A stretch of 64,000 nt of DNA from Anodontia alba (taxonomy: Eukaryota; Mollusca; Bivalvia; Lucinida; Lucinidae): NCBI GenBank assembly GCA_964016985.1, contig OZ024828.1, positions 79,902,033 to 79,966,032 of the forward strand. The letters are read 5' to 3'. The stretch's first letter is position 1. Every line of letters starts with the position of its first letter. The translations under genes were made by a program, and so were the position numbers. Shown one piece after another: positions 10,986 to 22,717 of the stretch. The notes below the pieces were generated by a model, which was given only the letters and a program-made list of their open reading frames with translations, was not told the origin of the DNA and did no database searches.

Positions 10986-12212
10986 CTTAAAGAAAGGAAT
11001 CGATGGATGTGGTGCCTCTGTTTACCAATTCAGAATTGTTCAGTAGTGACGTGTGGTTAGCGAATATGGCTCACCATACTTTACCATCGTGTAGTTTATG
11101 GGTGCACTCCACAGTTTTGACTTGCATTTCAATCTGTTCACAGCCCTCACATACATAAAATGCAATCACAGCAAATATAACAGTACCTGTCCATTAGGTA
11201 CTGTATCAATAAGTTGCAAACATACCAAATAATAATTTAAGCATCATAAAAATAACTGCAATGTACCAAAACCTGCTGTTGCACTAATGTAAACAATACC
11301 CCACCCCCCTCCGACTGCGGCCAAATTTATGCAAAAAGTGCAGTTTTCGAACGATTATCATCAACTCCAGGACAATGCACTGGTCTGAAACAGTTGGAAA
11401 TTTGACAGAGCGCCTACAGAATATTACTTTTATCCAGAAATCAATACCTGTAAGCCACCTCGTTTTTAAGATAAAATCCACAGAAAAGCATGCTACAATT
11501 TTTGACAAGGTAAAACCGGGTACCAGACAGAGTTCAACAGTTTCGTATTTTACCTACACTGTTTTATAAAAAGGTCATGTGACCTCAAGAAAAATCTTTT
11601 TTATCAGTGTTAACAATAACTGACAAGCATAAAACTTCAGTTTTGGTCAAAATGTGCAGCAAAAAGTATTTTCAGACTGGTTTCTAGCCCTACCCCTAGT
11701 TATTGACATTTTTGCCCAGGTTCAAAAGTGCGAAACTGTGGAATGCACCCTATACACCCTGGTCGCTTGTGGCCATGACACCCATTCCGGGATTATATAT
11801 ATAGCTATATATATATTGCTATTTAGCCAAAAGTAGCCAGTCTTGCCCAGAAAACCTGACACTTTAAGTATTTTTAGGTGTGTGTGTGTGTCTGTGTGTG
11901 TGTGTATGTGTGTGTGTTTTCATAGCTCTCAAGGGTCATTCCATCCGGAATCTATTAATAAATATACATAAAGAATGTTGTGGGATGAAGAACTTTGTTT
12001 TAAAGGGCTCCAATAGAGATAACTAGATGCCAAAACACCCAAAAATAGTGAATTAAAAGATAATTTAAAGCATAAGGGTATAAAATGGCAAATCGTTTGT
12101 GGAAACTGAGACAAACTATGAGAAGGCGATTTTTAGGTCGAGTGCAGAAAGTCAGTTACCAGATTAGTCTATTAGGGCTGTCTGATATGAACTTTCACTG
12201 TTTACTTATAGA
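10986..12212. other. no gene seen
   Basis: Contains the TG microsatellite and a palindromic TATATATAGCTATATATATA (11795-11816); no coding signal. Confidence 0.5.
11878..11922. repeat. (TG)n microsatellite
   Basis: About 20 TG units with interruptions. Confidence 0.9.
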
Positions 12213-12573
12213 ATACATTCGAACCTCAATAGCTCAAACACCGATGACTCGTTTACCATGGCTATTTCGAACTCGTTTTAGAGTCACTACGAAATTCTTC
12301 CGAAAGCTCAAAAAACAAATATTTAAGGGGATTTTCTTATTCTATCATGAAATTGTATGTTGTGTGTACTCATTAAAATCGCATCATCGAGGCGATTCTA
12401 ATGAGTACCATCAACATACCATTATTGTCTAGAAGATAAAAAAAAATCCCAAAATCGTCATCATTTGCTTCCTGACCTGGCGCCATGATTAACGCTCATT
12501 GGCTCGAACTACCCATATCTCGAATAGATTTACAAGGTCCCAAAGATGTTCGAGCTATTGAGGTTTTAATGTA
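12213..12573 (+). mobile_element. MITE-B, most complete copy
   Basis: Left end CGAACCTCAATAGCTCAAAC and right end GTTCGAGCTATTGAGGTTTT are inverted repeats. The centre is GTACTCATTAAAATCGCATC / GAGGCGATTCTAATGAGTAC. No coding capacity. Confidence 0.8.
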
Positions 12574-12648
12574 GTTTGCTGTTGCTGAATACTAGCATCA
12601 AATACTGATCACACTGTACGTATGTATTAACTGACAGAGCGGCTAACT

Positions 12649-12929
12649 CATTACGAAAACACGCCTATTCAAATACACTGAAAATTTTACCGCCCAAAAT
12701 GACAATTTTTCAGATAAAAAAAAATCTGATATTTTTCATATTTCTGCACAAAACATAGATTGTGGGTACTCGTTAGAACCGCCTAGCCGAGGCGGTTCTA
12801 ACGAGTACCCACAATCTATGCTTTTGAGCAGAAATAAGAAAAATAATGTGTACCCCTGTAAACCCCAGTTTTACTATATAAAAGTGGGGTTTAAGGGGGT
12901 CAAAATTATATAGGCACGTTTTCGTGATG
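12649..12929 (+). mobile_element. MITE-A copy 7
   Basis: CATTACGAAAACACGCC to CGTGATG. Core CCTAGCCGAGG. A MITE-D copy starts 28 bp after it. Confidence 0.9.
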
Positions 12930-12956
12930 TACAAGCATAGTTGTTAATACATTTCT

Positions 12957-13187
12957 GGGCCCAGTTGTTCAAAGCTAACGACGTCGTTAGTTAACGTATC
13001 GTTAAAACTTTGTTCATTAAAGATGGCATATATGCTAATATTTTTGCTGAAAAAATGTGAGTAGCTTTTGCTACTCACATTTTTTCAGCAAAAATACCTG
13101 TGAATTAGATATTGTACTTACTAGAACAGTTAACGATTTGACCACTAACGAGCTCATTAAGCTAACGATGCTTTGAACAACTGGGTC
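12957..13187. mobile_element. MITE-D copy 1
   Basis: Inverted ends CCCAGTTGTTCAAAGCTAAC and GTTAGCTT...; right end reads GCTTTGAACAACTGGG. Central hairpin TGCTGAAAAAATGTGAGTAG / CTACTCACATTTTTTCAGCA. Confidence 0.8.
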
Positions 13188-13440
13188 CTGGTTGACAACT
13201 TTGCTGCCTGCTTTAATTGCGTGACAGCGAGTCCTCAATCTGTTTTAAAAAAGTTTGCGACTGACTGACATGTGTGGCTATTTTGGGCCTTCTTGTGGTT
13301 TTCCTGTGCTGTTTCTTCAGGTCGCCATTGATCTCTTTTCCTTGTTTATCACAGTGTTTATAATTGTATTTGTTTTCTGTTGCATATCTTCATTATTTCA
13401 GCCCTGCATACCAAACTAATGTATTGTTGTTGTTTTCATT
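13188..13440 (+). mobile_element. PLE-related 3' fragment
   Basis: VDNFAACFNCVTASPQSV followed by a stop near 13260 matches the C terminus of the PLE-type ORF, then a T-rich 3' region. It begins exactly where a MITE-D copy ends (12957-13187), so the MITE either inserted into or flanks the retroelement. Confidence 0.5.
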
Positions 13441-13486
13441 ACAAATAGTGTAAATTATAATGAGCCGTCTTATCAGAATCCACACT

Positions 13487-13764
13487 CATTACGAAAACAT
13501 GCCTATTCAAATGTACTGAAAATTTTACCACCAGAAAATGTAAATTTTCAGAGAAAAAATCTGATATTTTTTCATATTTCAGCTCAAACCATAGATTGTG
13601 GGTACTCGTTAGAACCGCCTCGACGAGGCGGTTCTAACGAGTACCCACAATCTATGTTTTGAGCAGAAATAAGAAAAATAATGTATACCCCTGTAAACCC
13701 CAGTTTTACTTTATAAAAGTGGGGTTTAAGGGGGTCAAAATTATATAGGCATGTCTTCGTGATG
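13487..13764 (+). mobile_element. MITE-A copy 8
   Basis: CATTACGAAAACATGCC to CGTGATG. Core CCTCGACGAGG. Flanked by CACACT on both sides (13481-13486 and 13765-13770), the only copy with an obvious multi-base direct flank. Confidence 0.9.
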
Positions 13765-14426
13765 CACACTGTTTGTCATTTACGAATTGATGAAATACAT
13801 AAGGCTATTTCAATGTCTGTGAAGTCCGAAGAGTTTCTGGGAGACATGAAAATAGCCTAATGTTTTTCATCATCCAGTGCAAGGTCAAAATTATAATTTC
13901 AATTCTTATATTTGTATTTTATATTATCAATTCCTTATCAGTTGTTGTCTTACATTTAAATTCACTTTGTTTCCCAATCTACCAAATTAAATTTCGCTTA
14001 ATGGAGGTCTTGGAACAGCCCGGCGGCGTATTTCACTCGTTTAACGTCATGAAGATACGCAAAAGTATGTAAACAAAGAACGTTACAGGCGGACTCTCAC
14101 ATAACTCAGCCCTAATGGACGGCCTAGGTCACGTGATAGCTCAATGTTTAGAATCGAGAAATGAGCAAGAATGACGGCTTTATCGTAGACGATTACAGTT
14201 TAAATGTAAATATTCTGTTTTGAATTTTTGACTGACACTCATAATTGGAACAATGCTTCTGACCAGATTCAAATACGGAAGAGTCCACTTCAGAAACTCG
14301 GGGATGAAAGTTTGTAAAAGGAGCTTTATTTGTATAGCGATCATTACAACTACGCCGTTTTATTATCTCAGTATTTGTTTTTCACCTCTACCTCTTTCTT
14401 TGGCATTGTCTGGGTAACTTCATTAA
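13765..14426. other. no gene seen
   Basis: A 70-codon plus frame at 13860 looks random; nothing recognised. Confidence 0.45.
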
Positions 14427-14637
14427 CCCATTGTAGTCTGTAGACCCCTATAATGGTACTTGGCAAACAGTGCAGACCAAGATCAGAACGCGGTGTCTGA
14501 TCAGGGTCTCCACTGTTTGCAAATAGCTTAGCCATTTTTCTTTAGTAATATCTAAATCTCAAAGCCGGACGAACCTAAAAGTGAAATTGGACTCTTCCAA
14601 TATATAGTGTGGGAAAATCCATTCAGTCTACAATGGG
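14427..14637 (+). mobile_element. MITE-E copy 2, with terminal repeats
   Basis: Ends CCCATTGTAGTCTG and CAGTCTACAATGGG are inverted. Central GGCAAACAGTGCAGACCAAG / GGGTCTCCACTGTTTGC hairpin. Confidence 0.75.
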
Positions 14638-14648
14638 CTGATATAGTA

Positions 14649-15026
14649 AAACTTCTAAGACTCGAACACTAGTGTCTCGTATACTGTGGCTGCTACTAAC
14701 TCGTTTTTGTGCCCCTAGGAACATTCTTCCAATAGCACAAGAAAACAAATATTTAGGATATTTAAGGCAAATTTTCGTATTTCATAAAAATGTGTTGTGC
14801 ATACTAATAAGGCTATTCTAATGAGTACACTCAACATACCATATATTTCTTAGAAGATCGAAAAGACATCCTTAAACTATTCCCATTTGTCTCCTAACCT
14901 AAGGTTAGGAGACAAATGGGGATAGTTTAAGGATGTCTTTTCGATCTCAGTAGTTCGAACTATTCATATCTAGAAGAAATCTTCATGATCCCAAAGATGT
15001 TCGAGCTACTGAAGTTCGACTGTATT
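14649..15026 (+). mobile_element. MITE-B copy with an internal inverted duplication
   Basis: Ends CTAAGACTCGAACAC and GTTCGAGCTACTGAAGTTCG. The left palindrome arm is largely missing, and bases 14855-14947 form an extra 46-bp-arm palindrome. Confidence 0.75.
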
Positions 15027-15384
15027 TTTATATTAGCCCGTGACAACAATCTGATCGTCGACATTCTATCCCTATCAATGACATTGCGATACTTGGAACA
15101 AGCTCTTGATCACGGAAATATATAAGAGGCTTTGTGTACTAACTAAACAAACGTACTCCAAATTAGACTATCACAACTTAATAAGTACGTCCATTCCCCG
15201 AACCGCGGAGCGGTTCAGCGTGTAGACGCACTACTATAGACTACCGATGTGACCAGTGATGTGTGTGACCAAAAATGTGATGGTTCAACAAACGCCTGTG
15301 TGGTTCGGTGCTTATCCTGAAAAACAATAGGCGTTCCGTGATTTGGCAGAGACTATTGACACGGGGGCCGTGCCGTTAGTAGCA

Positions 15385-15560
15385 ACAAAACAGCCAATAA
15401 CGCCAAGTATTCCAATTGCAAGGGGTTGAATCACGAGACTTACGACGTCAGCCTACAAAATTTGCGATCGCCGCCATTTTGAATTTTGACTCACTTCGAA
15501 TTTTTGTTTCTATCCGTTCTCCGTCTGTTTACAAGCAAAGCATGATTCGTTTTGTGCATA
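15385..15560. promoter_or_regulatory. promoter-like cluster (CCAAT, CRE-like, YY1-like)
   Basis: Within 100 bp lie AGCCAATAACG, GACGTCAG and GCCGCCATTTTG (the reverse of a YY1 site), in sequence richer in CpG than its surroundings. A short ATG frame with a GT follows at 15541. No gene with recognisable exons is attached, so this is only suggestive. Confidence 0.25.
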
Positions 15561-16316
15561 AGGTACACTTTGATGTAGATTTTTAGATAACACATAGACT
15601 TTATGCTCTTTTCACGTGATAATCTTTAAAAACTTAGACACAGATAAGCGAACGTTGTCGTTGTACCTGTCATCGGCATACTGTAGTTTTCAGTGCTAGG
15701 AAAGCATGGCTCCGCCCATCGGGGCCGCGAAATAGATGGGCTGCCTAAAGCCTCCGTGGCAGAGCTGCTAATAACTAAGCAGAACCCGAATTCATGGGAT
15801 CGGGTCGGGTAAAAGTCCCGCAAATTTAGAGGCAATGTCTCTGACTTACTGAAATATTGTTGACTTGGACGTTATATCGCAATTCATGCAATGGATTAGA
15901 AGTCAAGCGCGGCCTGAAATCAAATTCAGTTAGATCTGGCCAACCCACCTATGAAGCATATGATGATAATTTGGACGCACAGATATAGGTAGCACGTATT
16001 AAATTCTTGTTATGAACATAGGTAATGCCTATACCGGCGAGCTCGCAATGCACTATGCTTTGAAAATCGCATTTTGTAATTACAGTACAACTGGATAATA
16101 GTAAAACAAAAAATCGTCCAAACAATCAAAAGTATAAGACCCAAGCTATACTGTTAAAATTTTGGTATCGGATTCTGCTACCGGATTTTTCCAGTTGGTC
16201 CCGGCAAATACAAATAGATCTGCCACATTAATTGAGAACTCGACAAACTGCAAACCAAATGTTTATTTCCGGTTTGGTTTGACGGCAACGAAACGTACGT
16301 GTACTGTACCATAGAG

Positions 16317-16377
16317 CTCGCTCGCGCAGGCATTCGGCCTGCGCCGCTTGTTGGCCACATGCGGCAGCGAGCTCGCT
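16317..16377. repeat. short GC palindrome
   Basis: AGCTCGCTCGCGCAGGC ... GCGGCAGCGAGCTCGC with inner CAGGCATTCGGCCTG hairpin. Confidence 0.5.
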
Positions 16378-16549
16378 AATAAAGTGGAACAAAAAATTTG
16401 CGGATAGGCATTCAATATATCATGTATTTCTTAAGGCAATGGGCTGTAACGTGTCATATCACTTTAAAGCATTACGCCGAAAATCAAGATAAAAAAAACT
16501 ATAAGAAAAAAAGAAGAACAAACAAACAAACAAACGAGCGAACGAACAA

Positions 16550-16598
16550 AACACACGCACACACACGCACGCACGCACACACACATACAAACAAACAT
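16550..16598. repeat. (AC)n-rich stretch
   Basis: ACAC/GCAC and AAAC repeats, preceded by CAAA repeats. Confidence 0.8.
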
Positions 16599-16934
16599 GA
16601 AATTATGATACCAAAGAAAACGTTAGCGAAAAAAGAATGCAGCCTGGGCATCCGTCAAGTTTGATCTTTGCGATATTTCAAGATTTTTGCAATATTTCTC
16701 TTTGCATTGGCACTTTGCACATATTTTTCCACTGGTATTACTTTTGTAGCTTTCCTTTTATTATCTTTCTCTTAATTTTTCTCTGTTACAAAATGTCATA
16801 TAGTTATCATATATATACTGAAATATGATATTTATCATTTAGCAATATCATCTTTTGTATGATAAATGTGTAGAATTTTGTCTTAGGCTATCAACTGCCA
16901 TCAAATCAACAGCTGATAAATACCCAGCTAGCAT

Positions 16935-17030
16935 TCTTTATAAATCTACAGCGGGCCATTATCGGCCCGTCAGCTACCCTGACGGGCCGATAACGGCCCG
17001 CTAAAGATTTATGTAGAATGCTTACTGGGT
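16935..17030. repeat. GC-rich palindromic element
   Basis: GCGGGCCATTATCGGCCCGT / ACGGGCCGATAACGGCCCGC around TCAGCTACCCTGA, flanked by AGCATTCT / AGAATGCT. A decayed relative lies at 18425-18545. Confidence 0.7.
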
Positions 17031-17135
17031 TTATATTGCAGGAGAAAAATCTTATAATTTTTATTTCATGTCTTGTGAGTATCTATGTTGTATTGAAGAA
17101 TGCAAATAAAATATGTTTAAACTAAGTTTGATCAG

Positions 17136-17560
17136 TCTTCACTGTGCGCTCAGCGGATAGCTAAGATCCAGGCTTTCTTTTATGCGGACCACTACGAAAA
17201 CACGCCTATACAAATATATACAAAATTTCACCTCCAAAAACCGAAAATTTTCAGATAAAAAAGTCTGATAGTTTTCATATTTCTGCTCAAAACATAGATT
17301 GTGGGTACTCGTTAGAACCGCCTCGGCGAGGCGGTTCTAACGAGTACCCACAATCTATGTTTTGAGCAGAAATAAGAAAAATAATCTATACCCCTGTGAA
17401 CCCCAGTTTTACTGTATAAAAGTGGGGTTTAAGGGGGTGAATATTATATAGGCATGTTCTCGTGATGCAGCGAAGCCTCTAGTTAGGCTTATCTGAATCT
17501 TCGCTGGGCATTCATGCCATTTTTGGTTTTGTCATGAGTCGACTCATATTTAAATGTCAG
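17136..17560 (+). mobile_element. MITE-C copy interrupted by MITE-A copy 9
   Basis: 17136-17189 (TCAGTCTTCACTGTGCGC ... TATGCGGAC) and 17468-17560 (CAGCGAAGCCTCTAGTTAGG) belong to one MITE-C. Confidence 0.7.
17190..17467 (+). mobile_element. MITE-A copy 9, nested in MITE-C
   Basis: Inserted between GCGGAC and CAGCGAAG of a MITE-C copy (uninterrupted form GCGGACAGCGAAG), leaving one duplicated C. Core CCTCGGCGAGG with near-perfect arms. Confidence 0.9.
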
Positions 17561-17759
17561 CCTGATCAGCACCTACATTAATTGCTAGTATAATGTTTAG
17601 GGTAAAATTGTGTTATCGAGCAATAATTATACTGCACGGTTATGCAGGACAATCTGGTCTACGCCGGTCGCCAATCCATAAGGTCGTCGTTTGTTTCCTG
17701 CAGACACAATTATATTGATTTATAATGTTTGTTTTTGTGCAAAACTGGTTGGTGCCTTT

Positions 17760-17988
17760 GTTATCCCCTCGCACAACGAAGTAGCGAGAGGATATAGGAT
17801 TTGTCCCGTACGTAAATACGTACGTAACGTACGTACGTATGTATGAACACCTTTTATCATCGCTCTTACACCTACATTTATTGATGGATTTTAATACACC
17901 ACATAAATGTTGGGTTTGATAATCTCTCGAGCAGGTTGGATTTTCAGGGTCCTGGGCTTAAGGTCAAGGTCACTATGGCTATTTTTAG

Positions 17989-18020
<32 letters not shown>

Positions 18021-18420
18021 AAACTGTGTCAGCGCTCTATCGCTGACATTTATTGATGGATTTTAATATAAATTCATATAAATGTTGGTATTGATAATAT
18101 CTGGAGCAAGTTAAACTTTCAGGTTGCTGGGCTCACGGTCAAGGTAACTTTGGCTATTTTTAGAAAAAAAAAAAAACAAAAACAAAAAAAAACAAAAAAA
18201 AAAAACATGTCATCGCTATAGCCCCTGCATTTATCAAAAGGTTTTAGTATATTCTCACTGAATCGTTGGTTATTATAATATCTCGAGCAAGTTCAACTTT
18301 CAGGTTGCTGGGCTCAAGGTCAAGTTAACTGAAGCTATTTGTAGGAAAACAAATCCCCAAAACTTTGTCGTTGCTCTAATGCCTACATTTATCGATGGAT
18401 TTTAATGAATTATAATGCTA
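17760..18420. repeat. tandem repeat, period about 175 bp, 3.5 units
   Basis: Units repeat CATTTATTGATGGATTTTAA, TGATAATATCTCGAGCAAG, TTTCAGGTTGCTGGGCTCA, GGTCAAGGT and TATTTTTAGAAAAA with long A runs at 17985-18019 and 18162-18205. Preceded by a TACGTACG-rich stretch (17800-17835). Confidence 0.8.
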
Positions 18421-18853
18421 TCGGACCATTATAGGCTCGACAGGATTCCAGCTGGCATTCTACTTGAATCTATATGGACCGTTATCGGCAGATAGGAATC
18501 CTGTCGGGCGGATAACGGCCCGGTATAGATTAAATTGTACTGCTAGCAGGTACAACTAACTATACACTGGCTACCGTCTAACTGATATCTGAATCAGCAT
18601 AAAAATGATATATATTATGAAAACATCCTATCCTCTACACTATCTTTCTCTCTGATTTGGCTGATCAGTTATGAGTTTCTGATGGGTAAGGGAGATGATA
18701 CTTGCAGAAAAATAGTCAAGGAGGAGTACTTTACCTTTGTTACATTTTAACTAAAACTCATATCCATGGGGCCAGGCTAGTACAACTATTACTTTGGCAT
18801 GTATATAAGGCATCATCATCATCACTTCTAAAACTTGCTCCTCATGTGGCGAC

Positions 18854-19134
18854 CATTACGAAAACACGCCTATACAAATATGTAGAAAATTTCACCTCCA
18901 AAAACTGAAATTTTTCGGATAAAAAAACTCTGATATTTTTCATGTTTCTGCTCAAAACATAGATTGTGGGTACTCGTTAGAACCGCCTCGCCGAGGCGGT
19001 TCTAACGAGTACCCACAACCTATGTTTTTGTGCAGAAATAAGAAACATAATGTATACCCCTGTAAACCCCAGTTTTACCATATAAAAGTGGGGTTTAAGG
19101 GGGGTCAAAATTATATAGGCGTGTTTTCGTGATG
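18854..19134 (+). mobile_element. MITE-A copy 10
   Basis: CATTACGAAAACACGCC to CGTGATG. Core CCTCGCCGAGG. Confidence 0.9.
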
Positions 19135-19372
19135 ACAATCAAATTCTGCAACATAAACAAAACGTTGGACTATTTTGTGCATCAGAACATTAGAATTTTA
19201 AATCTACTTTACAGTACTGACCATGAACAGACTAAATACAATCTAATCTGCTATTTTCGTTTCTTTGGTGTGATCTTTGTTTCAAAAATGACCATTTCAG
19301 AAATATTTTTCTCTATTTTAACAATCGTCGAATAGCATTTACTTCTGTCGACGTCCGCTGCAACAGAGTTCT

Positions 19373-20100
19373 TTGGAAAACAATGCAACGATATCGATTT
19401 TCCTTTATGTATCATGCTAGAATTAAAATATTTTTTCACTGTTGTGAATTATCGTCGAATAGCGTATGGTGTTGGAGGGTAGATTGCGAAGTTTTAATTC
19501 ACGACGGCGACGCCGGAATGAATTCATATTCACATCTGCCGTCGACACCATGTGCTAAGAAATAGATCAGCAGTGATTTGTTGAGTAATAATATCATTGT
19601 TTGGAGGTCAGTTGTAAAGTAGTTGAAATCACGAGCGCGGAGCGCGAGTGATTTACCTACTTACAACTGACCGACAAACTGTGATTTGTTACTCAGCAAA
19701 TCACGCACAAGAGCTGCTCTATTTCGATTCTAACACATAGAAAACGACGAAAAAGTAATTTTATCCTTCAGATTCTTCCAACTTTACGCCATCGCATAAA
19801 GAAATCCCGCCAACAGTTTTGACTGTAACGCTGTTGTTTACATGCATTTCTTACGTTACACCGTCTAACGTCGGAGACGAAGACTGACGTCAGCAAAGTG
19901 TCAAAATGACGTCGGAACGGCGCCAGATAGCGTTGCGCGCCTCCTCCTTGTGATTTGTTGCAGAATAAATCACTGAATTCAACCATTGGCTATATAGGCA
20001 AGGAGTGTTAGAATCGACGATAATTCACAGCTGTGAAAAAAATATTCCGATTCTAATATGATACATAAAGGAAAATCAACATCGTTGCATTGTTTTCCAA
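19373..20100. mobile_element. 728-bp element with about 86-bp inverted ends
   Basis: Left arm 19373-19458 (TTGGAAAACAATGCAACGAT ... GAATTATCGTCGA) is inverted at 20014-20100 (TCGACGATAATTCACAGC ... TTGCATTGTTTTCCAA). Inside, 19568-19705 holds a second palindrome centred on GCGCGGAGCGCG (CAAATCACTG/CAGTGATTTG type arms). No transposase seen. Confidence 0.75.
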
Positions 20101-20309
20101 ACATGCGACGACACCAAACGCGCCATTTTGCACGCACTACGTTGACGACATGAATTTTTGTAGTTTGATCACAGTACTGTTTCTATAAGGTGCTATGGGA
20201 AAACGTTAACGTAATGTTAGAATCTCTCTTCACCCTGCAGCTGGTGTTAAGTGTTGTGTGGCTAACGCAAGCCGTTATGTAATTTATTCTCTAAATCAGA
20301 TCATTGATT

Positions 20310-20712
20310 TTATATATCAGATATCTTACATAATATATAAGATATCTGATATATATCATAGAAGATCTTATATAAATAGAATATTTTATATGTAAATAAA
20401 GATATTTTATATGCTATAAAATATATCTGATATACTATATCAGATATCAGAATTGATAAATGAAATATCTGATTTATTCAAATAGATCAGATATCTACTA
20501 AAGTATATCAGATATCTTATAAACTATATTAGATATCTTTTATAAGATATCAGATACCTAATATACGACATATATCTAATTTGCATTTGCATATAAGATA
20601 TCTTATTCGTTAATTCAGCTATCTTATTTAACATATACGATATCTGATATATTAGATATATCATAAAAAAGATTTCTTAAGTTTCTATATAAGATATCTA
20701 ATATATTATATG
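20310..20712. repeat. AT-rich AGATATCT-type tract
   Basis: About 400 bp composed of variants of AGATATCTKATATAT in both orientations (each word is itself nearly palindromic), with no regular period. Likely expanded simple sequence; strand-slippage and cruciform prone. Confidence 0.75.
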
Positions 20713-21033
20713 TTTATGAAACCGAATTAAATGAACCCTCTCCACTCTGATGTACACGAAAAGATCCGAAGAGGCTCGATTGGTAACCAATCGCCCTCGA
20801 TTTATCAAGGGGTGTTGATTCTCTATCGGCAAGGTCACCGTGTTTTTATGATCAACTCGAACCTCGGTCATTTCGATCTTCGTCAACTCGCACCTATTTA
20901 TTGGACACGGTAAATTCGACCCTTCGTCATTTCGCACCTCTATCAACTCTATTGGCGGTATTTGGCATTGCGTATTGTCGCACAATTTCGTATGAAAAGC
21001 GTAAGTAGTCGAACTGTTAGGGAGGTTAAACTC

Positions 21034-21334
21034 GTTAGGAAAACACGCCTATTCAAATATATAGAAAATTTCACCTCCAAAAACAAATTATTTCAGATGA
21101 AAATTTCTGATATTTTTCAGCTGAAATATTCTGATACTTTTCATGTTTCTACTCAAAACATAGATTGTGGGTATTCGTTAGAACTGCCTCGGCGAGGCCG
21201 TTCTAATAAGTACCCACAATCTACGTTTTCGGGCAAAAATAAGAAAAATAATGTTTACCCCTGTAAACCCCCGTTTTACTATATAAAAATGGGGTTTAAG
21301 GGGGTAAAAATTATATAGGCATGTTTTCATTATG
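21034..21334 (+). mobile_element. MITE-A copy 11
   Basis: Longer and diverged: a 21-bp extra segment repeats the CTGATATTTTTCA-like stretch in the left arm, and the core carries several mismatches. Confidence 0.85.
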
Positions 21335-22430
21335 TTAGATCTAGTAATCTTTGGCCTTCAACAGCTCCACTTGACATTTGTGGCAACAGACATCTAAGAA
21401 AAAATCAAAGTTCCAAATGCATCGAAATAACAGATTTTGATACCTTGCAAGATTTTTGGTAGAAGCCAACGCTGACAAGAGGTGGCCTTCATTGGCAGAA
21501 ATCTCACTTGTAGCAACAACGATGGTGTATTGATATATGTTGATTAGTTCCGTTTGTTCATATTTCCTCATGCATATGGATTTGTCATTTTAACTAGGCA
21601 TTTTCCATTCCTGATTTTGGTTTTATATTTGCCTTATTAAAAATCGACAGATAAGGCTCTTAAACATCAAAGTAATGGGATTTTGACTAAATTCATTTGT
21701 AAATCCCGCAAAACTTGAGTATAGGTTTTCGTGCAGAAGCATGTTTAGTGTTGGTGAAAACCGCTAACCCTGGAAAAGATAATGGTAACTAAAACTGATT
21801 GATGAAATCTATCATTATCACTAGCTATTGAAAGCCTAGAGATTAACTTTGTCTTGCTGAATAAATTAAGATGCTACGCCCGTTTCTAATTTTCCGCCAG
21901 TCAGATTACTTGATCCAGATTGTTGATATAAATTCACATACTTACATGTAATAGCGCGTAGTGCAGATACAGATCAGTTGGTTTCTTCAGAAGCCGAATA
22001 GAAATCAATTTTATGTGTAAAACAAAGAAAAAAAATGAACAAAAATTAAATAAATAAAATAACCTGAAAGTGTGATTTTGTGCCCAGTGCTGTCGAAGAA
22101 TTTGATTACGGAAATAGGCGTTAGTAGTACTCACTTGACTGAAAATGTGTACTGCTGACGTGAGTGGTTGGTGGTGGGGTGGGGGTAGGCAGACACATTT
22201 TCGTATATCATTTCACCCTAAATATTCGGACATCATAACTCCTTACTGTACTTTTTTTCTAAAATTAAATTAATTCATTTGAGTATCTAAAATATTGACG
22301 GAATGGCATACAATTTAGTCCAAGATCAGACTTCTTTTATACAGCCTACATTGATCTTGGTCTACAGTTTGTTCAGGCCTACCTGTAGAAATAGATACAG
22401 GATAGGCCGCTCTCACAGATTCATTTTGTT
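21335..22430. other. no gene seen
   Basis: Unrecognised AT-rich sequence; a 76-codon minus frame (21571-21341) has no resemblance to a known protein. Confidence 0.45.
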
Positions 22431-22525
22431 TCCTTTCTGTAAAGGGTCTACCCTAAAAGAAAAGAATTTGCTCCTCTGAGGAGCAAATTCTTTCCTTTTA
22501 GAGTATAGACTCCTTTTCAGAAGGA
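22431..22525. repeat. MITE-F palindrome
   Basis: AAAGAATTTGCTCCTCTGAG / GAGCAAATTCTTTCCTTTTA centre with outer arms reading GGGTCTACCCTAAAAG and TTTTAGAGTATAGACTCC. Imperfect relatives at 485-532, 5238-5328, 8459-8517, 30593-30675 and 55252-55342. Confidence 0.7.
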
Positions 22526-22717
22526 ACTTGATGTGCAGGAAAGCAAACAGGAAGTCACAAAATGTGCTCCCCTTGTACAATATGGCAGAAACATTACCAG
22601 GTATATCCATTTCCAAAACAGGTATACAAGAACTATCCGCAGAAGTTATATTCAACTAGACAAATTCATAACTACGCTTAATTCAGAAGTTGTTGGTTGT
22701 ATCTCTTTAATCAAAAT

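Larger units (their letters stand above)
15561..16934. other. no gene seen
   Basis: After the promoter-like cluster only unrecognised sequence, one GC palindrome and an AC-rich stretch. Confidence 0.45.

Noticed and set aside
12085..12432. 115-codon plus frame
   Set aside because: Its second half is MITE-B including the palindrome; the first half has no resemblance to known proteins.
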